From contig JAISRM010000206.1 of assembly GCA_031273645.1 (NCBI GenBank), positions 1-19,010 of the forward strand: a stretch of DNA of 19,010 nucleotides. The letters are read 5' to 3'. The notes beneath the pieces were generated by a model that worked only from the letters and a program-made list of their open reading frames with translations, did not search any database and was not told where the DNA came from. The translations under genes were made by a program, and so were the position numbers. This document shows, piece by piece, positions 1-5,372 of this stretch. Every line of letters starts with the position of its first letter. Within the stretch, counting starts at the first letter, position 1. The stretch comes from Endomicrobium sp. (GTDB taxonomy: Bacteria; Elusimicrobiota; Endomicrobiia; Endomicrobiales; Endomicrobiaceae).

Positions 1-51
1 TCGAGTGTTTTTATCGGGTGATTCATGTTTGCTAAAAAAATCTTTTTACAT
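1..51 (+). repeat. Truncated, decayed copy of the long-form hairpin element
   Basis: Bases 1-20 are identical to 5021-5040 and 13870-13889, inside the 53-nt segment found in the two long-form elements of this window. The sequence then continues as a degenerate form of the element body: the GGGAATCCACG of other copies is reduced to ATTCATG, followed by a TTTGCTAAAAAAAT-type stretch and TTTTTACAT. The left part of the element lies outside the window, and the right-hand hairpin (ATTCCCAT...ATGGGAAT) is missing, so this copy is both cut by the window edge and eroded. Confidence 0.75.
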
Positions 52-260
52 CTTATTTATATTATTACAAATAAATCAGATTGAAACTTTAAATGCCGCC
101 AAAATACCAAAAAATATCCGCCGCGTGTTTGCTGTTAACCCGTTTATGAATTTGACTCATCCTTTTTTCTATTTTTCATTATAATTTTATATAATAATAA
201 AATTACATACGAAATTTGAAAAGGATTGCGTTACCTTTATATGAAAAAGGAGAAAAAGAA
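52..260 (+). promoter_or_regulatory. AT-rich upstream region of lysC with candidate -10 boxes
   Basis: This non-coding stretch precedes lysC. Two perfect TATAAT hexamers lie at 180-185 and 190-195, and a TTGACT lies at 152-157. The spacing from TTGACT to either TATAAT (22 and 32 nt) does not fit a normal sigma-70 promoter, so only the -10 boxes are worth noting. No lysine riboswitch-like fold was recognised. The ribosome binding site AAAAAGGAG at 244-252 precedes the ATG at 261. Confidence 0.3.
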
Positions 261-1493
261 ATGGCGCTTGTAGTTATGAAATTCGGCGGTTCGTCGGTAG
301 CTGACGCCGATAAAATGAAGCATGCAGCCAACAAAATAATCGCTAAAAAGAAATCCGGCGACAAAGTGGTCGTAGTGGTTTCCGCGCCCGGAGACACTAC
401 GGACGATTTGCTTGAAATGGCCGACAAAATTACTTCTAATCCCCCCGCAAGAGAAATGGACATGCTTCTTGCCACAGGCGAAATGATTTCAATTTCTCTT
501 CTTGCCATGGCAATCGACGCGGTCGGCGAAAAAGTAATTTCGCTTACCGGTCCGCAGGCGGGGATTTCCGCCGACGCAGACCACACCCGCGCGCGCATAA
601 AAAAAATAAATCCGAAAAAAATTAAACAGTATCTTGCAAAAAACAATATAGTCATAGTGGCCGGTTTTCAGGCTTTAAACCCTAAAGGCGACATAACGAC
701 TTTGGGCAGAGGCGGTTCTGATTTAACGGCCGTCGCTTTAGCGGCGTCTTTAGAAGCGGATTTTTGCGAAATATATTCCGATGTGGAAGGCGTTTTTACC
801 GCCGATCCAAGAGTTGTAAAAGACGCAAGAAAAATAGATTATCTTTCATACGACGAGATGCTTGAAATGGCGGGTTCTGGCGCGCAGGTTTTGCAGGCCA
901 GAAGCGTTGAAGTCGCCAAAAAATTCGGCGTAGTAATACATTCAAGAAGTTCTTTCAGCCAAAATGAAGGAACTTATATAACGAGCGAAGAAAAAATCGG
1001 GAGGCAAAAGATGGAAGCATTATTGGTGTCCGGCGTTACTTTTGATAAAAATCAGGTAAAATTCACAATAATAGATTTGCCCGATACTCCCGGGGTAGCC
1101 GCAAAAATTTTCGGCCGGCTTGCAAAAATCGGCGTAAACGTCGATATGATAATTCAGTCGGCAGCGGTTGATAAAAAGAACGACATTTCTTTTACCGTAA
1201 GCAAAAGCGACATGAAAAAAACGCATATAGAACTTGACAAAATAGCCTCAGAACTCAAAGCTTTAAATGTTATTTGCGACGAACACGTCGCAAAAGTTTC
1301 CGTCGTAGGAATAGGAATGCGAAGCAATGCGGGGGTAGCCGCGCGGATGTTTGACATATTGTCAAAAAAAGGCATCAATATCGAAATGATTTCTACAAGC
1401 GAAATTAAAATTTCGTGCATTGTTGACGAAGCCGATATGGCAAAAGCCGTCGAAGAACTCCATAAAGGCTTTAAACTTTCTAAAAAATCATAA
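261..1493 (+). CDS. lysC: Aspartate kinase (aspartokinase), alpha subunit / full-length form
   Basis: Phosphorylates L-aspartate to 4-aspartyl phosphate, the first step toward lysine/diaminopimelate, threonine and methionine; cytoplasmic. The amino-acid-kinase domain covers about residues 1-245, with the N-terminal KFGGSSV motif (7-13), a TGE near 72-74 and the GRGGSDLTA nucleotide-binding segment at 149-157. Two ACT domains follow (about 260-410) and would carry feedback control. The 410-aa length is normal for the monofunctional LysC family. I chose ATG 261 rather than the upstream ATG at 216 because AAAAAGGAG ends 8 nt before 261 and the family normally begins MALVVMKFGGSS; the extra 15 residues are atypical. 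The gene is followed 65 bp later by a pilin-like gene on the same strand. An in-frame internal start is described separately. Confidence 0.96.
   Translation: MALVVMKFGGSSVADADKMKHAANKIIAKKKSGDKVVVVVSAPGDTTDDLLEMADKITSNPPAREMDMLLATGEMISISLLAMAIDAVGEKVISLTGPQAGISADADHTRARIKKINPKKIKQYLAKNNIVIVAGFQALNPKGDITTLGRGGSDLTAVALAASLEADFCEIYSDVEGVFTADPRVVKDARKIDYLSYDEMLEMAGSGAQVLQARSVEVAKKFGVVIHSRSSFSQNEGTYITSEEKIGRQKMEALLVSGVTFDKNQVKFTIIDLPDTPGVAAKIFGRLAKIGVNVDMIIQSAAVDKKNDISFTVSKSDMKKTHIELDKIASELKALNVICDEHVAKVSVVGIGMRSNAGVAARMFDILSKKGINIEMISTSEIKISCIVDEADMAKAVEELHKGFKLSKKS
999..1004 (+). promoter_or_regulatory. Internal Shine-Dalgarno inside lysC
   Basis: GGGAGG lies 6 nt upstream of an in-frame ATG (1011) at the junction between the kinase domain and the ACT domains. 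It is a better Shine-Dalgarno than those of several full genes in the window. Position and frame match the internal initiation sites known for the beta subunits of heterotetrameric aspartokinases. Confidence 0.6.
1011..1493 (+). CDS. Probable aspartokinase beta (regulatory) subunit from an in-frame internal start
   Basis: This nested reading frame begins at Met251 of LysC and would give a 160-aa protein made only of the two ACT domains (N-terminus MEALLVSGVTFDKNQ). In Bacillus subtilis aspartokinase II and in Corynebacterium, lysC also yields a shorter in-frame beta subunit of about 160-170 residues that pairs with the full-length alpha subunit and helps bind the feedback inhibitor. Here the position, frame, product length and a strong GGGAGG six bases upstream all agree with that arrangement. 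That both products are made is an inference from sequence; the alternative is that the GGGAGG is a chance feature of the Ile-Gly-Arg codons. Confidence 0.55.
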   Translation: MEALLVSGVTFDKNQVKFTIIDLPDTPGVAAKIFGRLAKIGVNVDMIIQSAAVDKKNDISFTVSKSDMKKTHIELDKIASELKALNVICDEHVAKVSVVGIGMRSNAGVAARMFDILSKKGINIEMISTSEIKISCIVDEADMAKAVEELHKGFKLSKKS

Positions 1494-1558
1494 TCAGCCG
1501 GGCGCCGTTTAAACTGCCGCGCGTCCGATTCGACAGCTGATAAAGCGAAGAGAATCTT
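1494..1558 (+). other. Short gap between lysC and the pilin-like gene
   Basis: This 65-bp GC-richer spacer shows no clear hairpin plus T-run, so lysC and the next gene may be co-transcribed. A weak GAAGAGA at 1547-1553 may serve as ribosome binding site for the ATG at 1559. Confidence 0.3.
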
Positions 1559-1999
1559 ATGAAAAATCAGGCCGGCTTTACCTTGGTGGAATTTGCGGTA
1601 ACATTAGTCATTATAGGAGTTTTAACGGTTATTTGCATGCCCATATACAAAGGCTTTATAGAGAAAGTCAGGCTTTCTGAGGCAAAAGTTCTTACCGGTT
1701 CAATTTTATCGGCGCAAAGAGTTTATTACGCGCGTTACGGAGAATATTACGATGTGCCTTCTTGGGTCGATTACGACGAAACTTTAACTATCGATTCAAG
1801 AAGCAACAGATATTTTATAAAAGCAAAAACTACGTATTCCGCGCGTTATCCCGGAGCAATTGAAGCCGGAGCTTATTCGCAAAGCCAAAACATTGTTGTT
1901 TACCAGTTTTGGCCGGCAAATTCGGGATTAAACGTAAACCTGCCGCGCTGGCTTATATGCGCTGCAGATACCGACGCGGTAATAGCTGAAGAATGGTAA
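1559..1999 (+). CDS. Type IV pilin-like (pseudopilin) protein with prepilin leader
   Basis: A 146-aa protein with a very short basic leader (MKNQAG) followed by FTLVEFAVTLVIIGVLTVI, the class III signal of type IV pilins and type II secretion pseudopilins. A prepilin peptidase would cut after Gly6 and methylate Phe7; Glu at mature position 5 is present. Residues 7-30 form the hydrophobic N-terminal helix, continued by an amphipathic stretch (about 31-55). The remainder (about 56-146) is a small globular domain rich in Tyr and Ser with one Cys near the C-terminus. Such proteins polymerise into pili or act in secretion or DNA uptake. No assembly ATPase, PilC or peptidase gene is nearby, so it is an orphan pilin gene between two amino-acid biosynthesis genes. 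Elusimicrobia are known to encode many such orphan pilin-like proteins. The specific role is unknown. Confidence 0.85.
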   Translation: MKNQAGFTLVEFAVTLVIIGVLTVICMPIYKGFIEKVRLSEAKVLTGSILSAQRVYYARYGEYYDVPSWVDYDETLTIDSRSNRYFIKAKTTYSARYPGAIEAGAYSQSQNIVVYQFWPANSGLNVNLPRWLICAADTDAVIAEEW

Positions 2000-2006
2000 T
2001 AATAAA

Positions 2007-3572
2007 ATGAAACAAATACGCATTTTTGACACTACTTTAAGAGACGGCTCTCAACAGGCCGGCATATCTTTTACGGTTGAAGATAAGCTTAAAATCGCCA
2101 AAGCTTTAGACGCTTTCGGCATCTCTTATATTGAAGGCGGCTGGCCGGGCTCTAACCCTAAAGACGAAGAATTTTTTAAACAGGCAAAAAAACTTGTTTT
2201 AAAAAATTCTAAGCTTGCAGCTTTCGGTTCTACGCGCCGCAAAGGCATAACGCCTTCCAAAGATTTCAGTTTAAAAGCGATAGCGGAAAGCGGCGTAAAA
2301 ACCGCCTGTATTTTTGGAAAGTCTTGGGATCTGCACGTCAAAGAAGCTCTTAAAACGACAAACGAAGAAAACCTTAAAATGATTTCCGAAAGCGTCGCTT
2401 TTCTTAAATCAAAAAAACTTGAAGTTATATTTGACTGCGAACATTTTTTCGACGGATTTTTCTCAAACAAAAATTATGCGCTGCAAACCGTAAAAGCCGC
2501 CGCGCAGTCCGGCGCGGACTTTATTTGTCTTTGCGAAACTAACGGCGGAATGCTGCCTTCCGACGTCGCGTCAGCCGTAAGAGAAACCGTTAAAGAGTTC
2601 CCCAACGTTAAATTCGGCGTGCATACGCATAACGATTCAGGCTGCGCCGTAGCCAACTCGGTAACTGCCGTCGAGGAAGGCTGCGTTTTGGTTCAGGGCA
2701 CCGTAAACGGTTTGGGCGAACGCTGCGGCAACGCTAATTTATGCTCTATAATTCCGGCTTTGCAGCTAAAGCGGGCGTTTAGCTGCGTACCTTCTAAAAG
2801 TTTAAGAAAGCTCGTGGAGCTTTCGCGATATATAGACGAAATAGCCAATCTCATTCCTAATGATTCAAAACCTTACGTGGGTCAAAACGCTTTTGCCCAT
2901 AAGGCCGGCATTCATGTTTCCGCCGTCGAAAGAAATTCAAAAACATATGAGCACATAGAGCCTGATCTCGTCGGAAATGAAAGGCGGGTGCTTATAAGCG
3001 ATATGTCGGGCAAAAGCAACGTTGTATCAAAAGCAAACGAGTTTGCTTTAGGTTTGGGCGACGGCGAAAAAGTCAAACAAATCATTTCGACGCTTAAAGA
3101 TAAGGAAAACCGCGGGTTTCAGTATGAAAACGCCGACGGTTCTTTCTTTTTGCTTACAAAAAAAGCGCTGGGATCTTTTAAACCGTTTTTTATCCTTAAA
3201 AATTACAGAGTTTCCGTTGAAAAAGACGCCGCAGGAAACATTGTTTCCGAAGCTACGGTTAAACTTGACGTAAGAGGAAAAGAAGAGCATACCGTAGCCG
3301 AAGGCGACGGTCCGGTAAACGCTTTAGACAATTGTCTTAGAAAAGCGCTTATAAAATATTATCCCGCCATACAAGACGTTTTCCTTACGGACTTTAAAGT
3401 CCGCGTCGTCAATTCCGACGCAAACACAGCCGCAAAAGTAAGAGTTCTTATAGAAACTTCAGATTCTTCAAAAATCTGGGGCACGATAGGCGTTAACGAA
3501 AACATAATAGACGCTTCATGGCAAGCCTTGTCCGACTCTCTTGAATACAAACTGTTAAAATCCAAAAAATGA
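2007..3572 (+). CDS. cimA: (R)-citramalate synthase
   Basis: Condenses pyruvate with acetyl-CoA to (R)-citramalate, the entry step of the threonine-independent route to 2-oxobutyrate and isoleucine; cytoplasmic. The N-terminal FDTTLRDGSQQAGISF is the metal- and substrate-binding start of the HMG-CoA lyase-like TIM barrel. The HTHNDSG motif and the segment QGTVNGLGERCGNANL are family signatures. The C-terminal third (about 385-515) is the LeuA-type dimerisation/regulatory domain, in CimA expected to respond to isoleucine. The length of 521 aa fits CimA; the IEGGWPGSNPKDEEFF segment favours CimA over 2-isopropylmalate synthase or homocitrate synthase. The ATG lies 7 nt after the pilin stop and no Shine-Dalgarno is evident, so translation may depend on coupling. 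The leuBCD-type enzymes needed next are not in this window. Confidence 0.93.
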   Translation: MKQIRIFDTTLRDGSQQAGISFTVEDKLKIAKALDAFGISYIEGGWPGSNPKDEEFFKQAKKLVLKNSKLAAFGSTRRKGITPSKDFSLKAIAESGVKTACIFGKSWDLHVKEALKTTNEENLKMISESVAFLKSKKLEVIFDCEHFFDGFFSNKNYALQTVKAAAQSGADFICLCETNGGMLPSDVASAVRETVKEFPNVKFGVHTHNDSGCAVANSVTAVEEGCVLVQGTVNGLGERCGNANLCSIIPALQLKRAFSCVPSKSLRKLVELSRYIDEIANLIPNDSKPYVGQNAFAHKAGIHVSAVERNSKTYEHIEPDLVGNERRVLISDMSGKSNVVSKANEFALGLGDGEKVKQIISTLKDKENRGFQYENADGSFFLLTKKALGSFKPFFILKNYRVSVEKDAAGNIVSEATVKLDVRGKEEHTVAEGDGPVNALDNCLRKALIKYYPAIQDVFLTDFKVRVVNSDANTAAKVRVLIETSDSSKIWGTIGVNENIIDASWQALSDSLEYKLLKSKK

Positions 3573-4327
3573 AAAAAATAGCGTTAGTTTTGTGTATCGC
3601 TGCCGCAATGTTTAGCTGCGGTTTGGCGCGCGCAATGAAAAAAGATTTTTTATCTTTGCAAAAAGAATATCCGAGGGTCAGGAAAGCTTTTGCCGATAAA
3701 AGCGGTTTTATAGACAAAACGCTTGCCGCCAAAAAAATATCCGCCGAAAATTTAAATATTTTGATAATCGCATATAAAGCCGAAGCCGAACTTGAAGTTT
3801 ATGCAAAGAATTCAGACGAAGACGTTTATAAAAGCATAGCGGTTTACGCAATAGTTTCTTCGTCGGGAAAACTCGGCCCGAAACGCAGACAGGGCGATAT
3901 GCAGGTTCCGGAAGGTTTTTACAGTATAGACAGATTTAATCCGGCAAGCAGTTTTTATTTGTCTTTGGGAATAAATTATCCAAATAAAAGCGACAAAAAA
4001 AAGAGTTCCGCGCTAAATTTAGGCGGAGATATTTTTATACACGGCTCAAACGTTACTATAGGCTGTATTCCAGTAACTGACGACAAAATAAAAGAAATAT
4101 ACGTTCTTAGCGCATATGCCAAAAACGCCGGACAATCTGAAATTCCGGTTTATATATTTCCTTTTAAAATGTCAGACGCAAATATGGAAAAATACAAAGC
4201 GCTGTATTTGAAAGAACCGAAACTCATTTCTTTTTGGGAAAACCTAAAAACCGGATACGACAAATTTACGCAAACCGCCCGCGAACTAAAATTTTCAATA
4301 GACGCCTCGGGAACATATATTTTTTAA
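3569..4327 (+). CDS. Exported YafK/YkuD-type L,D-transpeptidase-fold protein
   Basis: A 252-aa protein with an N-terminal signal sequence (about 1-22, cleavage probably after AlaArgAla; a Cys17 after MetPheSer is a weak alternative lipobox). The domain carries GDMQVPEGFYSID (109-121) and the catalytic core IHG...IGC with His158 and Cys166, followed by PVTDDKIKEIY. That arrangement is typical of the YafK (LdtF/DpaA-like) branch of the YkuD family. Members act on peptidoglycan in the periplasm; E. coli YafK detaches Braun lipoprotein from peptidoglycan rather than cross-linking it, so the exact reaction here is open. The start codon overlaps the cimA stop (ATGA), indicating translational coupling to an isoleucine enzyme. 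The N-terminal ~85 residues before the catalytic domain are not recognisable. The gene is followed by repeat island 1. Confidence 0.85.
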   Translation: MKKIALVLCIAAAMFSCGLARAMKKDFLSLQKEYPRVRKAFADKSGFIDKTLAAKKISAENLNILIIAYKAEAELEVYAKNSDEDVYKSIAVYAIVSSSGKLGPKRRQGDMQVPEGFYSIDRFNPASSFYLSLGINYPNKSDKKKSSALNLGGDIFIHGSNVTIGCIPVTDDKIKEIYVLSAYAKNAGQSEIPVYIFPFKMSDANMEKYKALYLKEPKLISFWENLKTGYDKFTQTARELKFSIDASGTYIF

Positions 4328-4353
4328 ACCCGTATTTTATGTTTTTACTAAAA

Positions 4354-4430
4354 CAGACGCAGTCTGAAAAGAAATAATGTTAAAAACTATATTAATATTA
4401 AAAATGGATTCCCATTTTCATGGGAATGAC
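4354..4430 (+). repeat. Short-form hairpin element, copy 1
   Basis: The left end is the mini-hairpin CAGAC-GCA-GTCTG (4354-4366), then AAAAGAAATAATG and an AT-rich body (ACTATATTAATATTAAAAATGG). The right end is the 8-bp stem hairpin ATTCCCAT-TTTC-ATGGGAAT (4408-4427) ending in GAC. The length is 77 bp. The left hairpin and its T-rich neighbour, present in the full element, are absent. Confidence 0.8.
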
Positions 4431-4485
4431 AGGAACAAACAAAACAGACACAGTCCGTGTTCCATAAAACAGACGAAGCCTGTTT

Positions 4486-4503
4486 ACAGCCTTTGGCTGT
4501 TTT
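4486..4503 (+). terminator. Hairpin ACAGCC-TTT-GGCTGT followed by TTT
   Basis: A 6-bp stem with a three-base loop (4486-4500) and a short T run (4501-4503). It could act as a weak terminator for transcription coming from Block A, but it belongs to the mini-hairpin family of this island, so a terminator role is only a possibility. Confidence 0.35.
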
Positions 4504-4509
4504 ATAAAA

Positions 4510-4587
4510 CAGACGCAGTCTGAAAATGAATAATGTTAGAAACTATATTAATAATTAAAAATGGATTCCCATTTTCATGGGAATGAC
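4510..4587 (+). repeat. Short-form hairpin element, copy 2
   Basis: Mini-hairpin CAGAC-GCA-GTCTG (4510-4522), AT-rich body and right-end hairpin ATTCCCAT-TTTC-ATGGGAAT (4565-4584) ending GAC. It differs from copy 1 by a few bases in the AT-rich body. The 157-bp offset to copy 1 includes the shared tail described for the island. Confidence 0.8.
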
Positions 4588-4625
4588 AGGAACAAACAAA
4601 ACAGACACAGTCCGTGTTCCATAAA

Positions 4626-4640
4626 ACAGGCGAAGCCTGT
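4626..4640 (+). repeat. Mini-hairpin ACAGGC-GAA-GCCTGT
   Basis: A perfect 6-bp stem with a GAA loop. The core GCGAAGC matches the heptamer known from in vitro work as an unusually stable DNA mini-hairpin. Close relatives stand at 5192-5204 and 14189-14201. Confidence 0.8.
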
Positions 4641-4676
4641 AGACGCAGTTTGTCATCTCATAATGTCTCACAGCTT

Positions 4677-4801
4677 GTCATTCCCGCGAAAGCGGGAATC
4701 CACGTTTACTAAAAAATTCTTTTTACATTGCGTCTTTCAAAGAAATAAGGTTAGAAGCTATATTAATATTAAACATGGATTCCCATTTTCATGGGAATGA
4801 C
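4677..4801 (+). mobile_element. Full-length 125-bp hairpin-ended MITE-like element
   Basis: The element starts GTCATTCCC and ends GGGAATGAC. Each end folds into its own hairpin: left ATTCCC-GCGAAAGC-GGGAAT, right ATTCCC-ATTTTCAT-GGGAAT. The left end (25 bp, GTCATT to AATCC) is the inverted copy of the right end with only four differences, which pair with each other, so both stems stay intact. The body is a T-rich left half (TTTACTAAAAAATTCTTTTT) and an AT-rich right half with TATATTAATATTAAAC. It has no coding capacity and I saw no flanking target duplication, so it would need a transposase or a REP-type mechanism from elsewhere. A second full copy is at 13589-13714. Confidence 0.7.
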
Positions 4802-4859
4802 AGGCACAAACAAAACAGACACTGTCTGTGTTTCCAAGTTTGCGAAAAAATTCTGTCAG

Positions 4860-4877
4860 ACAGCCTTCGGCTGTTTT
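4860..4877 (+). repeat. Mini-hairpin ACAGCC-TTC-GGCTGT with short T tail
   Basis: A perfect 6-bp stem (4860-4874) with a TTC loop, followed by TTT. Its relative at 4486-4500 has a TTT loop. It could halt transcription weakly; its main interest is as a member of the mini-hairpin family. Confidence 0.7.
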
Positions 4878-4883
4878 ATAAAA

Positions 4884-4954
4884 CAGACGCAGTCTGAAAA
4901 TGAATAATGTTAGAAGCTATATTAATATTAAAAGTGGATTCCCATTTTCATGGG
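4884..4954 (+). repeat. Short-form hairpin element, copy 3, truncated
   Basis: The left mini-hairpin CAGAC-GCA-GTCTG (4884-4896) and the AT-rich body are present. The right hairpin stops at CATGGG (4954) and is replaced by a mini-hairpin ACAGAC-TTC-GTCTGT (4955-4969), so the final AATGAC is lost. This shows a mini-hairpin joined directly to a broken element end. Confidence 0.7.
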
Positions 4955-4974
4955 ACAGACTTCGTCTGTGTTTT

Positions 4975-5152
4975 GTCATTCCCGCGTTTTTAATATTTGT
5001 TCTTCCTTAGCAGCCTGCACTCGAGTGTTTTTATCGGGTGGGAATCCACGTTTACTAAAAAATTCTTTTTACATTGTGTCTTTGAAATGAATAAAATAAT
5101 GTTAGAAACTATATTAATATTAAAAATGGATTCCCATTTTCATGGGAATGAC
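4975..5152 (+). mobile_element. Long-form hairpin-ended element, copy 1
   Basis: Same ends as the 125-bp element (GTCATTCCC at left, GGGAATGAC at right). In the left hairpin the bases AAAGC between CCCGCG and GGGAAT are replaced by 53 nt (4987-5039). These 53 nt contain CACTCGAGTG and a stem CACTCGA (5018-5024) / TCGGGTG (5034-5040), perfect if one G-U pair is allowed. The first 79 bp are identical to 13824-13902, and a partial copy opens the window at position 1. Confidence 0.7.
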
Positions 5153-5191
5153 AGGAACAAACAAAACAGACACAGTCCGTGTTCCATAAAA

Positions 5192-5217
5192 CAGGCGAAG
5201 CCTGCAGACGAGGTCTG
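5192..5217 (+). repeat. Two abutting mini-hairpins
   Basis: CAGGC-GAA-GCCTG (5192-5204) is immediately followed by CAGAC-GAG-GTCTG (5205-5217) and TTT. They are the last elements of repeat island 1 before the ilvD promoter region. Confidence 0.75.
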
Positions 5218-5240
5218 TTTCGGCGATGATAAAAAGCGTT

Positions 5241-5270
5241 TTGGTTGAGCGGCTGTTTATTTTGTATAAT
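5241..5270 (+). promoter_or_regulatory. Candidate promoter for ilvD / Block B
   Basis: A perfect -10 TATAAT at 5265-5270 is preceded at 18 nt by TTGGTT (5241-5246), matching four of six bases of the -35 consensus. A start near 5277 would give a leader of about 96 nt. The leader holds no short peptide rich in branched-chain residues and no T-box-like fold that I could recognise. The ribosome binding site GAGGG at 5361-5365 precedes ATG 5373. Confidence 0.5.
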
Positions 5271-5372
5271 AAATGTTTCTTGCGATTATTGTATGGCGGC
5301 GCTGTTAAAACGGATTTGACGGCTTTAGACATATTTCCGCAAGACAAAAAATAAAAAACAGAGGGCAAATAA

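Larger units (their letters stand above)
4345..5217 (+). repeat. Repeat island 1: array of hairpin elements and mini-hairpins
   Basis: About 870 bp without a credible gene. It holds one complete 125-bp hairpin-ended element (4677-4801), one long-form element (4975-5152), three short-form copies (4354-4430, 4510-4587, 4884-4954) and many mini-hairpins such as CAGAC-GCA-GTCTG and ACAGGC-GAA-GCCTGT. Three copies (after 4430, 4587 and 5152) share the same tail, starting AGGAACAAACAAAACAGACA and running through a GTGTTCCATAAAACAG stretch, so larger units of about 130-155 bp were duplicated. All recognised copies point the same way. The only open frames here are translations of the repeats. Confidence 0.9.

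Noticed and set aside
152..185. TTGACT and TATAAT as a single promoter for lysC
   Set aside because: Spacing of 22 nt is too long for sigma-70; only the -10 boxes are reported, at low confidence.
1..260. Lysine riboswitch upstream of lysC
   Set aside because: The region is AT-rich and filled partly by a decayed repeat; no multi-stem purine-rich lysine aptamer pattern could be recognised.
216..260. Upstream ATG at 216 as the lysC start
   Set aside because: It would add 15 atypical residues and lacks an SD, whereas ATG 261 has AAAAAGGAG and the normal family N-terminus.
4677..4801. Insertion sequence with its own transposase
   Set aside because: The element is only 125 bp and has no coding capacity; no transposase fragment was seen anywhere in the window.
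4345..5217. Possible CRISPR array
   Set aside because: Repeats are irregular in length and spacing, lie next to each other or nest, and there are no unique equal-length spacers or cas genes.
4561..5248. Open frames at 4561-4800 and 4997-5248 with MDSHFHGND-type products
   Set aside because: They are translations of the repeat elements: the same peptide arises wherever the right-end hairpin occurs. No ribosome binding site is present and the frames break differently in each copy.
5271..5372. Leader peptide attenuator or T-box ahead of ilvD
   Set aside because: I found no short ORF with Ile/Val/Leu codon runs, no T-box-like conserved sequence, and no terminator/antiterminator pair.
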